From IMG/VR virus record IMGVR_UViG_3300035181_000401, positions 23,460 to 87,459 of that record: a stretch of 64,000 bases of DNA, one strand, 5' to 3'. This stretch comes from a virus. Below the pieces are notes generated by a model. The model had not been told where the DNA came from. It saw only the letters and a list, made by a program, of their open reading frames with translations, and made no database searches. Of the stretch, positions 60,429 to 64,000 are shown piece by piece; positions within the stretch are counted from its first letter, which is position 1; each line of letters begins with the position of its first letter. The position numbers were made by a program, and so were the translations under genes.

Positions 60429-62252
60429 ATGGTCTACACCGACAATCTCGCAATCGAGGGCATTACCCTTGCCCAACTCGCTGCCGGTCCCACAACCAAG
60501 CAACTTGCAGCGGCTCCCCGAGTTTCGTACTACGTCATTGGTGCTTCGCCTCCAGTCTACTACGAAATTGATCCCGTCAACAAGGTCTTCACGCAGTTGC
60601 AAGCTGGCACGCCAGCCTTCTCCCGTGGACGCCTCGTCGGCCTTTTCGGGGGCTCTGTCACAGCCCGCACAAGCCGCCAACGCTCCACATCAGCGAATGG
60701 CGTGGTCGCTACTCCCATCCTCGACGCTTCCGGCAATGCGACAGGATACACCGTCACCGTCACAACTTCCAACAACCATAATGCTCTCACGGGCAACAAG
60801 GTTCTGATGAGTTGTGAAAACGCCGATGCCATCGCCCTCTCTTCGGGCGGCACCATCGGTTCGCTCGTCGCCACTGGCGGCATTGCGACGTTCGACAACA
60901 ACTACTTCTACGGCACGATCACCGTCACCGGCAACAAGACGTTCACGATGTCTTTCCCCGGTGAAACGCTTCCTGCCACTGGTGGCTACTCCGGTACTTC
61001 GACGCAGTCGTGGACCGTGAGCTTCCAAGAGCACATGACCCCGAACGGCATCCTGACCGAAGTGACCCGCCGTCTTGGCCGTCACCTTCGTCTCGGTGCG
61101 AATTTCGCGACGGGCTCCAACAACACGATGAACCTCCGGGAACGTCTCCCGCTGGTCATCAAGCACATCCTGCTCGGCACGGTGCATGAAATCCGTGGCT
61201 CGTTCGGTTTGGGCAACACGTTGATCTACGCTTCCAACCACGGTTGGACGGTGGCGCAAGCGGTGGCTCAGGCAGTGTTCGACGTGACTGCGATGGTGCA
61301 ACAGATTGCCGCTGCTGGCGGCTCGTCTACCATCGAGATGCCTGCTCCGCAGACGAATACCACAGGTGCTGACACCACGGGTCTTCGTGCCCTGTACGAA
61401 GGTGTCCGTGCTGTTGCGAACGTTCCTGCGAACAAGTGCCGGATCACTGAAGACTTCAGCATCATCGTTGACCCGAACAGTGGCATTGGCAAGAGCCGAT
61501 TCTACCGTGTCGGCGATCAGACCCACCCGAGCAACCAAGGCGTCGTGGCGCTCTCCTACGCGATTGCGCAACAGGAAGCTCCATTCTACACCGTGGGCGC
61601 GGAAGTCGCGATCACCTCGATTTACGACAACCTCAAGTCCGACTCTGGCTCGACGCAACTCTGCGACGGCATGTGGGCGGGCGAAAATACGATTGCCGCG
61701 TCCGGCCTGTCCGTGAAGAACTCCGGGAACGTGCATCCCATCGTCACTGCTATCTCCACAACGGGCAACGCCTCGCGAAGCATGACGTGGAGCTACTGGC
61801 CCCGGGCGGACGGTGTTGGTTATGACCTCGTGTGCGAAATCGTCGCAGCGGCGGCTTCCGACACATTTTCGATCCAGATTGGCAACCCGTCTCCACGGCA
61901 GTTTTCTGCCACGGTGGTTCAAGGCGCGAAGTACGTTCCGTACATCGACGCCACGGTTGTTACCCGAACTGGCACCCTCGCGGAAGCCTCGTGCTACTTC
62001 GGCATGACGGCAGACTTCGGCGCTGACACGGGCCGCACTGGCTACCTCAGCACGGACCGTATCCTCGACGGCACCAACAACGAAGGCGCGTTCTCGCAAC
62101 CTGTGAAGATGGGCCAAGCCCTTCCCGGCATCACCATCCCTACTGGTTGGACCAACTGCACCAACATGGGGTTCACCCTCTTCCTCCAAGCGAACTCTGC
62201 GGGCACGTTCTACATCCGCTTTGGTCGTCCTACTCTCCGTCAGGTGGCATAA
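60429..62252 (+). CDS. Tail spike/fibre with SGNH-hydrolase-type domain
   Basis: 607 aa. LVGLFGGSVTAR (Ser76) has the place of the GDS block I nucleophile, and GDQTHPSNQG (Asp363, His366) is the classic DxxHP block V, so an esterase/deacetylase acting on surface polysaccharide is likely. The C-terminal 200 residues are beta-rich and virion-like (PTGWTNCTNMGFTLFLQANSAGTF). It is encoded rightward with a second structural gene. Block II and III residues were not pinned down. Confidence 0.76.
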   Translation: MVYTDNLAIEGITLAQLAAGPTTKQLAAAPRVSYYVIGASPPVYYEIDPVNKVFTQLQAGTPAFSRGRLVGLFGGSVTARTSRQRSTSANGVVATPILDASGNATGYTVTVTTSNNHNALTGNKVLMSCENADAIALSSGGTIGSLVATGGIATFDNNYFYGTITVTGNKTFTMSFPGETLPATGGYSGTSTQSWTVSFQEHMTPNGILTEVTRRLGRHLRLGANFATGSNNTMNLRERLPLVIKHILLGTVHEIRGSFGLGNTLIYASNHGWTVAQAVAQAVFDVTAMVQQIAAAGGSSTIEMPAPQTNTTGADTTGLRALYEGVRAVANVPANKCRITEDFSIIVDPNSGIGKSRFYRVGDQTHPSNQGVVALSYAIAQQEAPFYTVGAEVAITSIYDNLKSDSGSTQLCDGMWAGENTIAASGLSVKNSGNVHPIVTAISTTGNASRSMTWSYWPRADGVGYDLVCEIVAAAASDTFSIQIGNPSPRQFSATVVQGAKYVPYIDATVVTRTGTLAEASCYFGMTADFGADTGRTGYLSTDRILDGTNNEGAFSQPVKMGQALPGITIPTGWTNCTNMGFTLFLQANSAGTFYIRFGRPTLRQVA

Positions 62253-63097
62253 TGAAGCCTTCACAAGAAATTTATGAAAGCAGCCTTGCGCTGCCTCCTG
62301 CAAGTGATATGATCGGGGAAATCCTGCTCTGTGCGGAACGAGGCCCACAGCCTCAAATCTGTGCATGGCGGGCCACCTACGGTGAAACAGGTGCGGTGTG
62401 GGTTCCGCTCGGTGACAGCTTCACAGGTGTCATGGCGAACTGTCCTGCGGCAACAGATGTCCGAACAGGCGCGACGGTGTTCCTGACTGACCTTGGCGTC
62501 CGTGCGATGCCGGGAGATACCAGCTACACTAACGTCGGTGGGCGTCTCCGTTCCAACGGCACGCGATGGGTTCCCGCTCCGGGCATGTCGGTCGTCCTCG
62601 TTGAGATTTACGCCACTGCTGCAACCCCTTGGGGCTCGTCTGGTGCCGGTTCTGTCGCCAACCTTGGCTCTACGGACATCACGCACGCTGCCGGTGCTGT
62701 TCCGACCATTGGTCCGAACATCATTCAGAGCGGTTCGATTCTTCGACATGAGCTTCTGAGCAAGCGGATTGCTGGCACGACCAGCAGCGCGGGCCTTTTG
62801 GCTGGCGTCATGGCGAACAGTCAATTCATGTTCGGTGCTTCGTTCTCAGCTGCTGGTGCTGCTGCGGAAGCTCCTGCGGACGGTCAGACGATCATCACAG
62901 GTGACACCACGTTCACAGGTCGCGCCTATCAGTTGTTCGGCGTGCAGAACGTCGGCAGCTACACAGATGTGACTTCCATGAGCCCGAACGTTCGGACAAC
63001 CGGCCTTCAACTGAAGTGCGTGAAGTTCAACAACACGGGCTCCGCCAACACCGACAATCTCGGTATGCATTTCTGGCGAACAACTTTGATTGGCTAA
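62252..63097 (+). CDS. Structural/tail-fibre-type protein, 281 aa
   Basis: ATG 62252 shares bases with the spike stop (TAATG). Gly/Ala/Thr/Ser-rich beta protein with a central VGGRLRSNGTRWVPAPG carbohydrate-type segment and a sandwich-like C-terminus (LQLKCVKFNNTGSANTDNLGMHFW). Probably a virion protein that works with the spike. Not recognised further. Confidence 0.72.
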   Translation: MKPSQEIYESSLALPPASDMIGEILLCAERGPQPQICAWRATYGETGAVWVPLGDSFTGVMANCPAATDVRTGATVFLTDLGVRAMPGDTSYTNVGGRLRSNGTRWVPAPGMSVVLVEIYATAATPWGSSGAGSVANLGSTDITHAAGAVPTIGPNIIQSGSILRHELLSKRIAGTTSSAGLLAGVMANSQFMFGASFSAAGAAAEAPADGQTIITGDTTFTGRAYQLFGVQNVGSYTDVTSMSPNVRTTGLQLKCVKFNNTGSANTDNLGMHFWRTTLIG

Positions 63098-63101
63098 ACG
63101 C

Positions 63102-63129
63102 TTGACAAACAAGCGTTCCGTGCTACAAT
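63102..63129 (+). promoter_or_regulatory. Promoter of the tRNA array
   Basis: TTGACA - 16 bp - TACAAT. The expected start, 7 nt past the -10, is 63136, exactly the first base of the tRNA-Met-like gene. AACGCTTGACAAACAAGCGTT makes an inverted repeat around the -35. Confidence 0.88.
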
Positions 63130-63135
63130 AGCTTC

Positions 63136-63319
63136 ACGGTTGTAGCTCAGTGGCTCAGAAAATCCCTCTCAAGCAAGAGAGGGAATTCTAGACCCTCCCT
63201 CGATTGAGCGGAAGGGGATTAGTACGAGTAGAGCAACGGACTCATAATCCGTAGGTCGCCAGCCGCGTGGAACGGAAGTCATGAGCCGAGAAACGTGGAA
63301 CGTCTGGTCAGCCGTACCG
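63136..63319 (+). tRNA. tRNA-Met(CAT)-like gene with large D-loop and T-loop inserts
   Basis: 7-bp acceptor ACGGTTG (63136-63142) with CAGCCGT (63309-63315), then A-CCG. D-stem GCTC (63145-63148) with GAGC (63231-63234) encloses an 82-nt loop. Anticodon arm ACGGA-CTCATAA-TCCGT (63236-63252), anticodon CAT at 63243. T-stem GCCAG (63258-63262) with CTGGT (63304-63308) encloses 41 nt. Bases flanking the inserts match the tRNA-Thr next to it. Whether it gives a functional tRNA is unknown. Confidence 0.62.
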
Positions 63320-63326
63320 AACACTT

Positions 63327-63402
63327 GCCCTTGTAGCTCAGTGGTAGAGCAACCGCCTTGTAAGCGGTAGGTCGTCAGTTCGATTCTGGACCTAGGGCAC
63401 CA
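63327..63402 (+). tRNA. tRNA-Thr(TGT)
   Basis: Cloverleaf with GCCCTTG acceptor (one T-T mismatch), D-arm GCTCAGTGGTAGAGC, anticodon arm ACCGC-CTTGTAA-GCGGT, T-loop TTCGATT and encoded CCA. Reads ACA. Confidence 0.93.
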
Positions 63403-63408
63403 TATTAC

Positions 63409-63495
63409 GCCCGCCTGCCGAAACTGGTAGACGGACCGGCTTGAGAGGCCGGGGACCGAAAGGTCGTGCAGGTTCGAGTCCTGCGGTGGGCACCA
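63409..63495 (+). tRNA. tRNA-Leu(GAG)
   Basis: 87 nt class II tRNA with extra arm GGGACCGAAAGGTC. Anticodon arm CCGGC-TTGAGAG-GCCGG, T-loop TTCGAGT, encoded CCA. Reads CUC/CUU. Confidence 0.94.
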
Positions 63496-63504
63496 AGAAC
63501 AAAT

Positions 63505-63580
63505 GCGGGATAGCTCAGTCTGGTAGAGCGTCGGCCTCATAAGCCGAAGGTCGTGGGTTCAAATCCCGCTCCCGCAACCA
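63505..63580 (+). tRNA. tRNA-Met(CAT)
   Basis: Acceptor GCGGGA..., D-arm GCTCAGTCTGGTAGAGC, anticodon arm CGGC-CTCATAA-GCCG, T-arm GTGGGTTCAAATCCCGC, encoded CCA. Elongator-Met or, if lysidine-modified, tRNA-Ile(CAU). Shows the array has a normal CAT tRNA besides the interrupted one. Confidence 0.93.
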
Positions 63581-63727
63581 AGACATACTGAAGGGTGGTG
63601 CAATCTCGTGCCCTTCGTTCGTCGGCGGCTCCAAACAGCAGTGTGAGAAGAACTCTGCGACGGTGGAGTAGACCTCGCTCAAACGAGATGCGGAGCACAG
63701 CGAATAGGCAGGTATGCCACTTACCCT
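63581..63727 (+). other. Long structured spacer in the tRNA array
   Basis: 147 nt with GAAGGG...CCCTTC, GCAG...CTGC and a long-range ATCTCGT/ACGAGAT pairing. No cloverleaf could be drawn and no gene is seen. Confidence 0.45.
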
Positions 63728-63803
63728 TGCCGGGTAGCTCAGTTGGTAGAGCAAACGGCCGATAACCGTTAGGTCACTGGTTCGAGTCCAGTTCTGGCAA
63801 CCA
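63728..63803 (+). tRNA. tRNA-Ile(GAT) with C33
   Basis: Acceptor TGCCGGG/TCTGGCA, D-arm GCTCAGTTGGTAGAGC, anticodon arm AACGG-CCGATAA-CCGTT, T-loop TTCGAGT, encoded CCA. The base before the anticodon is C rather than U. Reads AUC/AUU. Confidence 0.88.
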
Positions 63804-63897
63804 AAATTCTCATGGGGTGGGAAGCGTCTCAACAAGCGACGTTAAAATCTTGTGTCGGTCCTGACCAGCGGACCTTAACTGCTGGCACGAATTCAGT

Positions 63898-63973
63898 TGG
63901 GGGTTAGCTCAGTTGGTAGAGCAACGGGTTTTGATCCCGTTGGTCGTAGGTTCGAGTCCTACACCCCTTGCCA
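63898..63973 (+). tRNA. tRNA-Gln(TTG)
   Basis: TGGGGGT acceptor with ACCCCTT, discriminator G and CCA, D-arm GCTCAGTTGGTAGAGC, anticodon arm ACGGG-TTTTGAT-CCCGT. The weak 1-72 pair and G73 fit tRNA-Gln. Reads CAA. Confidence 0.92.
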
Positions 63974-63979
63974 AGATTT

Positions 63980-64000
63980 GCCCTCATCGTCTAACTGGTT
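63980..64000 (+). tRNA. 5' end of another tRNA (Glu/Asp-like, partial)
   Basis: GCCCTCATCGTCTAACTGGTT has an acceptor strand and a D-arm of tRNA-Glu type (TCGTCTAA). Cut off by the window edge, so the anticodon is unseen. Confidence 0.55.

Noticed and set aside
63149-63230. Group I or group II intron in the tRNA-Met-like gene
   Set aside because: The inserts (82-nt and 41-nt loops) are far too short and lack group I P/Q/R/S or group II domain V features.
63169-63835. Leftward open frames across the tRNA array that translate into strings like RDLNPRPSAYEADALP and WTRTSDL
   Set aside because: These are the well-known false proteins read antisense to tRNA genes; the plus strand here has clear tRNAs with CCA ends.

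Overview
The window is a gene-dense piece of a large, lytic-type tailed-phage genome from a G+C-rich Gram-negative host. The phage evidence is a lysis cassette, a phage replisome, nucleotide-metabolism genes, an RNA-repair set, a tail-spike-like protein, a tRNA array and very tight packing with ATGA, GTGA and TAATG overlaps. Lipoproteins, a predicted outer-membrane barrel and a prepilin-like protein point to a Gram-negative host. Some island proteins resemble proteins I associate with Burkholderiales phages and plasmids, but the host cannot be fixed from this sequence. Terminase, portal, capsid and tail assembly genes lie outside the window.

Layout. (1) 1-2,000, plus strand: end of a structural gene, holin candidates, a GH19 endolysin and an endonuclease VII-like protein, then facing terminators. 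(2) 2.1-35.0 kb, minus strand: replication and metabolism block with class II ribonucleotide reductase, 5'-3' exonuclease, SSB, dNMP kinase, HD hydrolases, a nicotinamide phosphoribosyltransferase/PRPP-synthetase-like pair, family A DNA polymerase, SF1 helicase, primase-helicase, ThyX and ATP-dependent ligase, with many small unknown genes. (3) 35.2-36.3 kb, plus strand: dUTPase and two small genes. (4) 36.3-47.8 kb: an island of different design. It holds about two dozen tiny plus-strand genes, many with their own sigma70-like promoter fused to a stem-loop, bounded by structured non-coding DNA, three perfect DnaA boxes, a serine recombinase, direct repeats and a probable structured RNA. (5) 47.8-59.7 kb, minus strand: small unknown genes, RMF-like mini-proteins, a prepilin-like protein, RtcB, a macro-domain protein, an RNA ligase, a ClpP-like protease and PhoH. 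(6) 59.7-64.0 kb: divergent promoters, then a SGNH-type spike, a second structural gene and a tRNA array led by a tRNA-Met-like gene with large inserts in its D- and T-loops.

How it works together. Blocks 2 and 3 supply DNA synthesis and dNTPs. The nicotinamide/PRPP pair could rebuild NAD+ against NAD-depleting defences. RtcB, the RNA ligase, the macro protein and the tRNAs suggest protection or repair of tRNAs. The island looks like an early or host-takeover region with a plasmid-like origin. A recurring oddity is that several genes have a good Shine-Dalgarno sequence followed by AUC or AUA instead of AUG/GUG/UUG; three of these are nucleotide-metabolism genes.
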